Origin: DASVEG01 sp035540495
GTDB taxonomy: Bacteria > Actinomycetota > Acidimicrobiia > Acidimicrobiales > CADCTF01
NCBI GenBank assembly: GCA_035540495.1
Contig: DATLGL010000060.1
Location: 186,001-250,000, forward strand
Direction of reading: 5' to 3'
Length of the DNA stretch: 64,000 nucleotides
A program made the position numbers and the translations under genes. Position 1 is the stretch's first letter. Every line of letters begins with the position of its first letter. The notes under the pieces are model-generated. The model had not been told where the DNA came from and made no database searches. It was given only the letters and a program-made list of their open reading frames with translations. Of the stretch, positions 8,588 through 15,942 are shown in pieces.

Positions 8588-9006
8588 TCGGCGACGCGGT
8601 CGTCGGCGCCGGCGAGTTGAACGAGTTCCTGCACGCGGCGTTCCCGGGCGCGCCTCGTGGCTATGGCGTCGAGGTCGTCACCGACCGTGGCGTGCGCCTG
8701 CGGATGCCGGTCGGCGACCAGCACGGCCGTCCCGGCGGCACGGTCTCGGGTCCGACGATGATGAGCCTCGCCGACGCCGCCGCGTGGCTGGCGACGCTGT
8801 CGCGGATCGGCATCGTCCCGCTCGCGGTCACGTCGAACCTGACGATCCACTTCCTGCACAAGCCGGAGCTCGGCGTCGACCTCTACGCCGATGCGGAGCT
8901 CCTGCGACTCGGGGCCCGGTCGTCGGTGACCGACGTGCGCATCACCTCGGGCATCGACGGGCCGATGGTCGCCGCGGCCTCGGTCGGCTACTCGATCCCT
9001 GCGTGA
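8584..9006 (+). CDS. Hotdog-fold acyl-CoA thioesterase (PaaI/YdiI-like)
   Basis: About 140 residues with a single hotdog domain. Typical elements are HGRPGGTVSGPTMMSLADAA, the long helix with its aspartate, followed by SNLTIHFLHKPE, the strand-turn that forms the CoA site. Proteins of this family hydrolyse acyl- or aryl-CoA thioesters; the substrate here is unknown. The start is GTG 8584, coupled to the VOC gene upstream (GTGA). The 3' end overlaps that of the oppositely oriented PhnB-like gene by 19 bases. Confidence 0.75.
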   Translation: MIGDAVVGAGELNEFLHAAFPGAPRGYGVEVVTDRGVRLRMPVGDQHGRPGGTVSGPTMMSLADAAAWLATLSRIGIVPLAVTSNLTIHFLHKPELGVDLYADAELLRLGARSSVTDVRITSGIDGPMVAAASVGYSIPA

Positions 9007-9476
9007 ACTCCGTCGGCCGCAGCCTGTAGGGCGGCGACGTCGAGCTTGACCATTCCGAGCATCGCCTTCATCACTCGGTCGCGCTTGTTGGCGTCGTCGC
9101 CCGCCATCAGCTCCTCGAAGCCCTTCGGCACGACTTGCCACGACAGCCCGTACCGGTCGGCGAGCCACCCGCACTGGACCTCGCGACCACCGTCGGTCAG
9201 CTTGTCCCAGTAGTGGTCGACCTCGTCCTGGTCTTCGCACTCCACCAGGAACGACACCGCCTCGGTGAACGGGAACTGCGGTCCTCCGTTGATCCCGGTG
9301 AAGCGCTTGCCGTCGAGCTCGAACTCGACCGTCATCACCGTTCCCGCGGGGCCCGGTCCGGCGTCGCCGTAGTAGGACACCGACAAGACCTTCGAGTTCG
9401 GGAAGATCGAGCAGTAGAACTCGGCCGCCTCGAGGGCCTGGGTGTCGAACCAGAGGTTCGGGATGATGTCGGGCAT
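8988..9476 (-). CDS. PhnB-like VOC protein
   Basis: A 162-residue protein of the PhnB/3-demethylubiquinone-methyltransferase-like branch of the VOC fold. It starts MPDIIPNLWFDTQALEAAEF with FYCSIFPNSK next, has the core INGGPQFPFTEAVSF, and shows WQVVPKGFEELM near the C-terminus, all typical of that group. Despite the historic methyltransferase label no SAM motif exists and the activity is not known. It is transcribed toward the thioesterase gene and away from queD. Confidence 0.83.
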   Translation of the reverse strand: MPDIIPNLWFDTQALEAAEFYCSIFPNSKVLSVSYYGDAGPGPAGTVMTVEFELDGKRFTGINGGPQFPFTEAVSFLVECEDQDEVDHYWDKLTDGGREVQCGWLADRYGLSWQVVPKGFEELMAGDDANKRDRVMKAMLGMVKLDVAALQAAADGVHAGIE

Positions 9477-9563
9477 TTGCAGTTCCTCCTACGTCGTTCG
9501 TACCACCGGTGTCGACGTCCGGGGACGGAGGAACTCATCGCGAGGCCGTACGCTTGATCCGCG

Positions 9564-9917
9564 ATGCGTACCAGCGTCACCCGTTCGTTCACGTTCGAAG
9601 CCGCTCACCAGCTGCCCTGGCACCCCGGGAAGTGCCAGCGGCTGCACGGCCATTCGTACCGCCTCGAGGTCACCGTCGACGGCCCCGTCGGTGAGCAGGG
9701 CATCGTCGTCGACTTCGGCGACATCAAGGAGGTCGTCCGGCGGGATGTCATCGCCCGCTACGACCACCAGTACCTGAACGACCTCATGGAGAACCCGACC
9801 GCCGAGTTGCTGGCGCACGAGATCTGGAAGACCGTCGAAGCGGCCGACCTTCCCGTGAGCCGCATCCGGCTGTGGGAGACGGCCGACAGCTGGGTCGACG
9901 TCGAACGCGACCGCTGA
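9564..9917 (+). CDS. queD: 6-carboxytetrahydropterin synthase (QueD)
   Basis: Converts dihydroneopterin triphosphate to 6-carboxytetrahydropterin, an early step to preQ0. It has 117 residues. The zinc ligands are visible as the His in FEAAHQL and the pair in RLHGHSY, and the catalytic Cys precedes them in GKCQRLHGH. The C-terminal RIRLWETADSW with its Glu is the pterin anchor. It is followed by queC after a single base and by queE, so the pathway assignment rests on both sequence and neighbourhood. It could in isolation be called a PTPS-like protein. Confidence 0.9.
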   Translation: MRTSVTRSFTFEAAHQLPWHPGKCQRLHGHSYRLEVTVDGPVGEQGIVVDFGDIKEVVRRDVIARYDHQYLNDLMENPTAELLAHEIWKTVEAADLPVSRIRLWETADSWVDVERDR

Positions 9918-9918
9918 G

Positions 9919-10587
9919 GTGAGCGGCTCGCTGGTCGTCCTCTCCGGCGGCCTCGACTCGACGGTGTGCGCGGGCATCGCCGCAAGTGAAGGCTCACTCC
10001 GGCTCGCGGTCACGTTCGACTACGGCCAGCGCCACCGCATCGAGCTCGAACGCGCGGCGGCCGTCGCCGCTTACTTCGGCGTGGAGCAACTCGTCGTACG
10101 TCTCGACGCGTCGCAGTGGGGCGGGTCGGCCCTGACGGACGAGTCGCTCGACGTGCCGGACGCAGACTCCGACACCGACGACACCGGCATCCCCGTCACC
10201 TACGTGCCCGCGCGGAACCTGATCTTCCTGTCGGTCGCCGTCGGCATCGCCGAGGCCCGCGATGTCGACAGCGTGCTGATCGGCGTGAACGCGCTCGACT
10301 ACAGCGGCTACCCCGACTGCCGGCCCGAGTTCGTGCAGTCGTTCGCCGCCACCGCTGCGCTGGCGTTGAAGCGCGGGGTCGAGGGACGACCCGTGCAGAT
10401 CCGGACGCCGTTGCTCGACCTCACCAAGGCCGGCATCGCGCAGCTCGGCATCGAGCTCGGCGCGCCCCTCCACCTCACGTGGTCGTGCTACCGGGGCGGG
10501 CCGAAACCGTGCGGCACCTGCGACGCGTGCGTCCTCCGCGCCCGTGGGTTCGCGGACGCAGGGCTCACAGACCCGTCGCTCTCGTGA
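9919..10587 (+). CDS. queC: 7-cyano-7-deazaguanine synthase (QueC)
   Basis: ATP-dependent conversion of 7-carboxy-7-deazaguanine to preQ0. It has 222 residues. The PP-loop motif is LSGGLDSTV near the N-terminus, and the C-terminal zinc site is in CYRGG, CGTCDACVLR. FDYGQRHRIEL and GVNALDYSGYPDCRPEF are family signatures. It starts with GTG one base after the queD stop and its own stop overlaps the queE start (GTGA). Confidence 0.95.
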   Translation: MSGSLVVLSGGLDSTVCAGIAASEGSLRLAVTFDYGQRHRIELERAAAVAAYFGVEQLVVRLDASQWGGSALTDESLDVPDADSDTDDTGIPVTYVPARNLIFLSVAVGIAEARDVDSVLIGVNALDYSGYPDCRPEFVQSFAATAALALKRGVEGRPVQIRTPLLDLTKAGIAQLGIELGAPLHLTWSCYRGGPKPCGTCDACVLRARGFADAGLTDPSLS

Positions 10588-11291
10588 CCAACGGAGGCGA
10601 CACCCTCGTCGTCGCCGAGGTGTTCGGCCCGACCTGGCAGGGCGAGGGGGCATCGCTCGGGATGCGGGCCGGCTTCGTCCGCCTCGGCCGCTGCAACCTC
10701 GCGTGCACGTGGTGCGACACGCCCTACACGTGGGACTGGACGCGGTTCGACCCCGAGAAGGAGCTGACCCGCCGGAACGTCGACGACATCGCGGCCGAGG
10801 TCGAGGCCATGGACGTGCCGCTGGTGGTGATCACGGGCGGCGAGCCGCTCCTCCAGCAGTCGCACCTCCCGCCGCTGCTCGCCGCACTGCGACGCAGCGG
10901 GATGCGCATCGAGATCGAGACCGCAGGCACCCTCCCACCCGCCGAAGACGTCGTCGCGCTCGTCGACCGCTTCAACGTGTCGCCGAAGCTGGCGACCTCC
11001 GGCAACCCGCTCGAACGCCGGTACAAGCCCGACGTCCTCCGTCGCTTCGCCGGCACGGGCAAAGCGGCGTTCAAGTTCGTGGCCACCGGTGAGGCCGACC
11101 TCGAGGAGATCGACACGATCGTGGCCGACTGCGGCATCGACGGCGCCGGCGTGTGGGTCATGCCCGAAGGCACCGATCCAGCGGCGGTCGTCGCAGGCGC
11201 ACGCGCGATCGCCGATGCCGTCCTCGCGCGGCGGTGGAACATGACCACGCGGCTGCACGTGTTGTTGTGGGGAGACGAACGCGGCCGCTGA
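10584..11291 (+). CDS. queE: 7-carboxy-7-deazaguanine synthase (QueE), radical SAM
   Basis: Radical SAM ring contraction of 6-carboxytetrahydropterin to 7-carboxy-7-deazaguanine. It has 235 residues. The 4Fe-4S cysteines appear as CNLACTWC, the expected CxxxCxxC. Upstream is the family opening EVFGPTWQGEGASLG, and VVITGGEPLLQQ is the SAM-contacting glycine-rich segment. The GTG start overlaps the queC stop. FolE, QueF and tRNA-guanine transglycosylase are not in the window, so the final use of preQ0 (tRNA, DNA or a metabolite) is open. Confidence 0.94.
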   Translation: MTNGGDTLVVAEVFGPTWQGEGASLGMRAGFVRLGRCNLACTWCDTPYTWDWTRFDPEKELTRRNVDDIAAEVEAMDVPLVVITGGEPLLQQSHLPPLLAALRRSGMRIEIETAGTLPPAEDVVALVDRFNVSPKLATSGNPLERRYKPDVLRRFAGTGKAAFKFVATGEADLEEIDTIVADCGIDGAGVWVMPEGTDPAAVVAGARAIADAVLARRWNMTTRLHVLLWGDERGR

Positions 11292-11306
11292 GTAGCGTCC
11301 GTCGAC

Positions 11307-11702
11307 ATGTCCTCCACGTCATCGGACCGACAGCTGGTCTCGTCGGGCTCGCCGTACGAACCGACGATCGGCTTCAGCCGCGCCGTGCGCGTCGGCGACC
11401 GCGTGATCGTCGCCGGCACCGCGCCGGTGTGGCCTGACGGGTCGTGCGACCCGGACGTCGAGGTGCAGACCGCGCGCTGCCTCGAGATCATCACGGCCGC
11501 GCTGGCCGAGGCCGGCGCGCGACCCGAGCACGTCGTCCGCACCCGCATGTTCCTCACCGACGCGGCCGACGGCGACGCCGTCGGGCGAGCCCACGGCAAG
11601 GTGTTCGGTGAGATCCGTCCCGCCGCCACGATGGTCGTGGTGAGCGCTCTGCTGCGCCCGGAGTGGAAGATCGAGATCGAAGCCGAGGCGGTGATCGCAT
11701 GA
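11307..11702 (+). CDS. RidA/YjgF/YER057c family protein
   Basis: A 131-residue protein of the RidA superfamily, whose founding members hydrolyse reactive enamines and imines formed by PLP enzymes. It has the typical AVRVGDRVIVAGTAPV strand pair, the helix LEIITAALAEAGARPEHVV, and the C-terminal VSALLRPEWKIEIEAEAV in which the conserved Glu follows the substrate-binding Arg region. The stop overlaps the start of the downstream PLP enzyme (ATGA), which fits clean-up of an enamine released by that enzyme. Confidence 0.85.
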   Translation: MSSTSSDRQLVSSGSPYEPTIGFSRAVRVGDRVIVAGTAPVWPDGSCDPDVEVQTARCLEIITAALAEAGARPEHVVRTRMFLTDAADGDAVGRAHGKVFGEIRPAATMVVVSALLRPEWKIEIEAEAVIA

Positions 11703-12733
11703 CGACGGCGGACGTCGACGGCCTCGAGCACGTGCAGACACCAGCGCTGCTGATCGACCAGCGCGCGTTCGAGCAGAACTTGGCGACGATGGCCGAAGCT
11801 CTTCCCGGTGCGCGGATGCGCCCGCACGTCAAGGCCCACAAGACGACCGCCATCGCCCGCCGGCAGGCCGCCCACGGCCACACCACCTTCACGTGCGCGA
11901 CCATTCGCGAGGTCGAGCTGATGGCCGCGGCGGGTCTCGGCGACGACCTGCTGCTCGCCAACGAGGTCGTGGGCGAACCGGTGAAGCGCCTCGGCGCCGC
12001 AGCCGACGCGCACAACGCTCGCATCACCGTCGCGGTCGACAGCGAGGCGACCATCGATGCCGCGGTCACCGGTGGCGTGAAGGAGGTGCTCGTCGACGTG
12101 AACGTCGGGCTTCCCCGCTGCGGCTGCGATCCCGAAGATGCCGGTCGGATCGCGGACGCCGCACGCGCGCGGGGGCTGAACGTGCGCGGCGTGATGGGAT
12201 ACGAGGGTCACGTCGTCGGCCTGCCCGATCGTGAGGAGCGCATCGCGAAGGTCGGCGAGTCGATGGCGCTGCTGGTCAGAGCAGCGGAGCTCGTCGCCGC
12301 TGACGAGGGCGTCATCAGCGCGGGCGGCACCGGCACCTACGACATCAACACGTGGGCGAACGAGATCCAGGCCGGTTCGTACGCGTTGATGGACACCCAC
12401 TACGGCAACCTCGGCCTGCCGTTCGAGCAGGCGTTGACCGTCCTCGCGACCGTGATCAGCGTGGCGCCCAAGGGCAAGTACGCCGTCGCCGACTGCGGCC
12501 TGAAGGCGCTCGGCATGGATCACGGCAATCCCACCATCCCTGGTGCGCGCGTGTGGTTCTGCTCGGATGAGCACGTGACCTTCGCACCGGAGAACCCGGT
12601 GAGCGTCGGCGACCGAGTCCGTGTCATGCCCGCTCATGTCGACCCGACCATGGCGTATCACGCCGTGGTTCACGTGGTTGCTGATGGGGAAGGGCTTGCC
12701 GACACTTGGCCCATCGACATGAGGGGATGGTGA
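11699..12733 (+). CDS. D-threonine aldolase/D-serine dehydratase-like PLP enzyme
   Basis: Fold-type III PLP enzyme of 344 residues with an alanine-racemase-like N-terminal barrel. The PLP lysine lies in RPHVKAHKT near residue 40. The C-terminal half has the DSD1-like metal site region around CSDEHV and PAHVDPTMAYH. Related enzymes cleave D-threonine, D-3-hydroxyaspartate or dehydrate D-serine; the substrate is not decided. The start is coupled to the RidA gene, and the next gene begins one base after its stop. Confidence 0.82.
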   Translation: MTTADVDGLEHVQTPALLIDQRAFEQNLATMAEALPGARMRPHVKAHKTTAIARRQAAHGHTTFTCATIREVELMAAAGLGDDLLLANEVVGEPVKRLGAAADAHNARITVAVDSEATIDAAVTGGVKEVLVDVNVGLPRCGCDPEDAGRIADAARARGLNVRGVMGYEGHVVGLPDREERIAKVGESMALLVRAAELVAADEGVISAGGTGTYDINTWANEIQAGSYALMDTHYGNLGLPFEQALTVLATVISVAPKGKYAVADCGLKALGMDHGNPTIPGARVWFCSDEHVTFAPENPVSVGDRVRVMPAHVDPTMAYHAVVHVVADGEGLADTWPIDMRGW

Positions 12734-12734
12734 C

Positions 12735-13037
12735 GTGCCCGGCAAGTTCGTGATCAAGAAGGGTTCGACCGGGAAGTTCCGGTTCTCGCTTCACTCGACC
12801 AACGGACAGATCGTCGCGACGAGCGAGGCCTACAACACGAAGGCCGCAGCGATGGGCGGGATCCGCTCCATCCAGAAGATCGCCGTCGACGCGCAGATCG
12901 AAGACACGACGACGCGTGAGTACGCCAAGGCCCAGGAAGAGGCGAAGGCGAAGAAGGCCGCTCGTCCTCGCAAGGCCGCGGCGAAGAAGTCGTCGTCGCG
13001 CGCGACCAAGGCATCGCGCGCATCGAAGTCGAGTTAG
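12735..13037 (+). CDS. YegP-like DUF1508 protein with lysine-rich tail
   Basis: A 100-residue protein. Residues 1-58 form one DUF1508 unit (KFVIKKGSTGKFRFSLHSTN, SEAYNTKAAAMGGIRSIQK), a small alpha-beta module of unknown role. From about residue 70 the protein changes to a strongly basic tail of Lys, Ala, Arg and Ser (AKKAARPRKAAAKKSSSRA), similar to the nucleic-acid-binding tails of actinobacterial histone-like proteins. Starts with GTG one base after the PLP enzyme. A DNA- or RNA-binding role is inferred only from the tail. Confidence 0.8.
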   Translation: MPGKFVIKKGSTGKFRFSLHSTNGQIVATSEAYNTKAAAMGGIRSIQKIAVDAQIEDTTTREYAKAQEEAKAKKAARPRKAAAKKSSSRATKASRASKSS

Positions 13038-13050
13038 CGCAGCAGTTGCT

Positions 13051-13632
13051 TCAACCGGCGCCGAGCAACTCGGCGAGGCGCCGGAACGCTCGTCCGCGGT
13101 GGGAGATCGCGTGCTTGTCGGCTCCCATCTCGGCGAACGTACGACCCGACGGATCGTCGTCCGGCACGAACACCGGGTCGTACCCGAAACCGTTGTCGCC
13201 TCGTGGCTCCGACGTGATGACGCCGTCGACGATCCCCTCGGCGACGACCTCCCGGCCATCGGGTGCGCGGAAGAAGGCGACGGTGCGGAAGCGGGCACGT
13301 CGCTCGCCCGCGGCGACGCCCTCGAGCTCGCGGAGGAGCTTCGAGCAGTTGCTCTCGTAGGTCGCGTCGTCGCCCGCGTAACGCGCCGAATACACCCCGG
13401 GCGCGCCGCCGAGCGCCTCGACCTCGAGACCGGTGTCGTCCGAGATCGCCGGTAGGCCCGTCGCCTCGACGAGTGCGACGGCCTTTAGGCGAGCGTTCTC
13501 CTCGAGCGTGTCGCCGGTCTCCTCGACATCCGGAACGTCGGCAGGCCGAGGAACGAGGTCGAACGACGACCCGAGGATCGCCTGGATCTCCTTCGCCTTG
13601 TCGGGGTTGGCGGTGGCGAGGACGACCTTCAC
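13051..13632 (-). CDS. rdgB: RdgB/HAM1 XTP/dITP pyrophosphatase
   Basis: Hydrolyses non-canonical purine nucleoside triphosphates (XTP, dITP, ITP) to monophosphates, keeping them out of DNA and RNA. It has 193 residues. The N-terminal VVLATANPDKAKEI is the nucleotide-binding signature; ISDDTGLEVEALGGAPGVYSAR and GDNGFGYDPVF are the catalytic and base-recognition segments, with SHRGRAFRRL at the C-terminus. It overlaps the end of rph by four bases (ATGA), the usual rph-rdgB pairing. Confidence 0.95.
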   Translation of the reverse strand: MKVVLATANPDKAKEIQAILGSSFDLVPRPADVPDVEETGDTLEENARLKAVALVEATGLPAISDDTGLEVEALGGAPGVYSARYAGDDATYESNCSKLLRELEGVAAGERRARFRTVAFFRAPDGREVVAEGIVDGVITSEPRGDNGFGYDPVFVPDDDPSGRTFAEMGADKHAISHRGRAFRRLAELLGAG

Positions 13633-14390
13633 TTCGTCGAACGCGGCGCCGGCGGCTCGGCCACCGTCGCGTTCTGCATGTCGATGATGTCGGCGATCCC
13701 GTGCTCGGCGAGCCCGAGCAGATCGTCGAGCTCACCTCGGCTGAACGGCAGCCCCTCGGCCGTGCCCTGCACCTCGATGAAGCGGCCGCTGGAGGTCATC
13801 ACCACGTTCATGTCGACCTCGGCCCGCACGTCCTCGCTGTACTCGAGGTCGAGCATCGCGATGCCGTCGATGATGCCGACCGACACCGCGGCGCACGCCT
13901 CGGTGAGCGGATGGGCTGACAGCGAACCTGTCTGCATCAGGCGGGTGCACGCGTCGTGGAGCGCGACGTACGCGCCGCAGATGGACGCGGTGCGGGTGCC
14001 CCCATCGGCCTGCAGCACGTCGCAGTCGAGGACGATCTGGCGCTCGCCGAGCACCTTCATGTCGCACACGGCTCGCAGCGAACGTCCGATGAGTCGCTGG
14101 ATCTCCTGCGTGCGGCCCGACTGCTTGCCCTTCGCCGCTTCGCGATCGACACGCTCGGGCGACGATCCGGGGAGCATCGAGTACTCGGCGGTGACCCAAC
14201 CGCTCCCCCGCCCGCGCATCCAGCGCGGCACGTCCTCGTCGATCGACGCGGTGCACAGCACACGAGTGCGTCCCATCTCGACGAGCACCGAACCGGCGGC
14301 GAACTCGGTGAAGTCGCGGGTGAAGCGGACGGTGCGCAGCTCCTCGGGATCGCGTCCGTCACGGCGCTTGGTGCTGGCGGGGGTCGTCAT
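13629..14390 (-). CDS. rph: Ribonuclease PH
   Basis: Phosphorolytic 3'-5' exoribonuclease that trims tRNA and other RNA 3' ends. It has 253 residues and the family opening RRDGRDPEELRTVRFTRDF. Further signatures are VLCTASIDEDVPRW, the phosphate-site arginine region SGRTQEIQRLIGRSLRAV and VLQADGGTRTASI. Both ends overlap neighbours by four bases, MBL hydrolase upstream and rdgB downstream, so it is the middle of a translationally coupled trio. Confidence 0.96.
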   Translation of the reverse strand: MTTPASTKRRDGRDPEELRTVRFTRDFTEFAAGSVLVEMGRTRVLCTASIDEDVPRWMRGRGSGWVTAEYSMLPGSSPERVDREAAKGKQSGRTQEIQRLIGRSLRAVCDMKVLGERQIVLDCDVLQADGGTRTASICGAYVALHDACTRLMQTGSLSAHPLTEACAAVSVGIIDGIAMLDLEYSEDVRAEVDMNVVMTSSGRFIEVQGTAEGLPFSRGELDDLLGLAEHGIADIIDMQNATVAEPPAPRSTK

Positions 14391-15106
14391 ACCTCGTAGT
14401 CCTCGTTCTCTTCAGCGACGCTCACCGGCTTGCCAAACGTCTCGGTGGCCTCACGTCGCGATTCCTCCGGGTCGGTACCCGGTTGCAGGTGGGTGAGCAC
14501 GAGTCGGTCGACGCCCGCTGCTCGCGCCATCTCTCCGGCCTGGCGCGCACTGAGGTGCTGCGCCTTGCCCTCGTCGTCCTTCAGGTAGGTCGCCTCGCAC
14601 AGCGCGAGGTCGATCCCGTCGCCGAGCGACGAGAACGACCATCCGGGGCCGGTGTCGGCCGAGTACGCCAGCGAGCGCCCGTCGGCGTCGATGCGCACGG
14701 CGAGCGTCTCCGGCGGGTGGTTGGTCTTCGAGAACGACAGCTCGAGATCTCCGAACGTCACCCGATCGCCTTCGGTGATCACCCGCCACTCGATCGGCGC
14801 GTCGTTGTAGTACACGTGCTCCCGCACGCTCGCCGGCGCGAAGACCGGGACGTTCTTCAACTCGAGGTAGTACTTGCTCGCGACGTAGAAGCCGGTCACG
14901 TCGGTCCAGTGGTCGGGGTGCTCGTGCGTCAGCAGGATCCCGTCGACGTCCTTGATCGACACGTGACGCTGGAGATTCGCCAGCGTCCCCGAGCCGGCGT
15001 CGACCATCAACGTCGTGGTCCCGCTGCGGACGAGGTAGCCGCTGCAGGCTTCCCCGGGTCCGGGATAGCTGCCGCAGCGGCCGAGGATAGTGAGCTTCAG
15101 TCCCAC
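14387..15106 (-). CDS. MBL-fold metal-dependent hydrolase
   Basis: A 239-residue metallo-beta-lactamase-fold protein. The metal site is LLTHEHPDHWTD, the HxHxDH motif. Further metal ligands fit SADTG and LTHLQPG. It lies in the place of mycobacterial Rv1339, which is known as a cyclic-nucleotide phosphodiesterase-like member of this fold; that role is possible but not shown. It sits seven bases after murI and overlaps rph by four. Confidence 0.82.
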   Translation of the reverse strand: MGLKLTILGRCGSYPGPGEACSGYLVRSGTTTLMVDAGSGTLANLQRHVSIKDVDGILLTHEHPDHWTDVTGFYVASKYYLELKNVPVFAPASVREHVYYNDAPIEWRVITEGDRVTFGDLELSFSKTNHPPETLAVRIDADGRSLAYSADTGPGWSFSSLGDGIDLALCEATYLKDDEGKAQHLSARQAGEMARAAGVDRLVLTHLQPGTDPEESRREATETFGKPVSVAEENEDYEV

Positions 15107-15113
15107 GCGGCCC

Positions 15114-15920
15114 TCAGTCCCATGTCACTGCCTCGACCTCGTCGAGCTCCGGTCCGAGCAGGCGCTGGCCGAGCTCGCGGAACGACGCCGCATCACCGCT
15201 CGACACCCAGACGTGTCGACCCTTGCCCGCACCCGAACGCTTCCCGAGTCCGGTGTCCTCCAGCAGGGACCGCACCTCGAACGCGGTCTCGTCGGCCGAC
15301 GACACGAGCACGCAGCCGCGCCCCATCACGTCACCGATCGTCCGAGCGAGGAACGGATAGTGGGTGCACCCGAGCAGCAGCGTGTCGACGCCCGCGTTCT
15401 TGACGGGAGCGAGCAACCGCTCCGCGAGGATGCGCACCTGCTCGCTGTCGGTCTCGCCGCGCTCGACGAACTCCACGAAGCCCGGGCACGCGGCGCACGT
15501 GAGTTCGACGCTCGCACGGTGCGCCCGCACGGCCCGCTGGTACGCGCCGGACGAGATCGTCCCGACCGTGCCGATCACGCCGACGCGGCCGCTCTCGGTC
15601 ACCGACACCATCGCGCGCACCCCGGGATTGATCACGCTCACGATGGGCACGTCGAACTCGAACTGCAGGACCTCGAGCGCGGCCGCCGCCGCGGTGTTGC
15701 AGGCGACGACGACGAGCTTCACGTCGAACCGCTCGACCAGCAGCTTGGTGATCTGGCGGCTGAACTCACGCACCTCGTCGCCGGTGCGCGGGCCGTAGGG
15801 ATACCGGCCCGTGTCACCGACGTACACGAGGTCTTCGCCGGGCAACAGGTCGATCAGGGCTCGGGCGACCGTGAGGCCGCCGAAGCCGCTGTCGAACATC
15901 CCGATCGGGCGGTCGTCCAT
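15114..15920 (-). CDS. murI: Glutamate racemase
   Basis: Makes D-glutamate for peptidoglycan. It has 268 residues. The two catalytic cysteines are in VVACNTAAA and LLGCTHYPFL, and the opening IGMFDSGFGGLTVA carries the first acid. VYVGDTGRYPYG is another family signature. It is essential in most walled bacteria. The gene order murI-MBL-rph-rdgB matches the mycobacterial cluster. Confidence 0.96.
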   Translation of the reverse strand: MDDRPIGMFDSGFGGLTVARALIDLLPGEDLVYVGDTGRYPYGPRTGDEVREFSRQITKLLVERFDVKLVVVACNTAAAAALEVLQFEFDVPIVSVINPGVRAMVSVTESGRVGVIGTVGTISSGAYQRAVRAHRASVELTCAACPGFVEFVERGETDSEQVRILAERLLAPVKNAGVDTLLLGCTHYPFLARTIGDVMGRGCVLVSSADETAFEVRSLLEDTGLGKRSGAGKGRHVWVSSGDAASFRELGQRLLGPELDEVEAVTWD

Positions 15921-15942
15921 ATCCGGACGCCAACGGTAGTGG

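Noticed and set aside
10724..12757. 677-residue minus-strand frame
   Set aside because: Antisense to queE, ridA and the PLP enzyme, all of which have clear family motifs.
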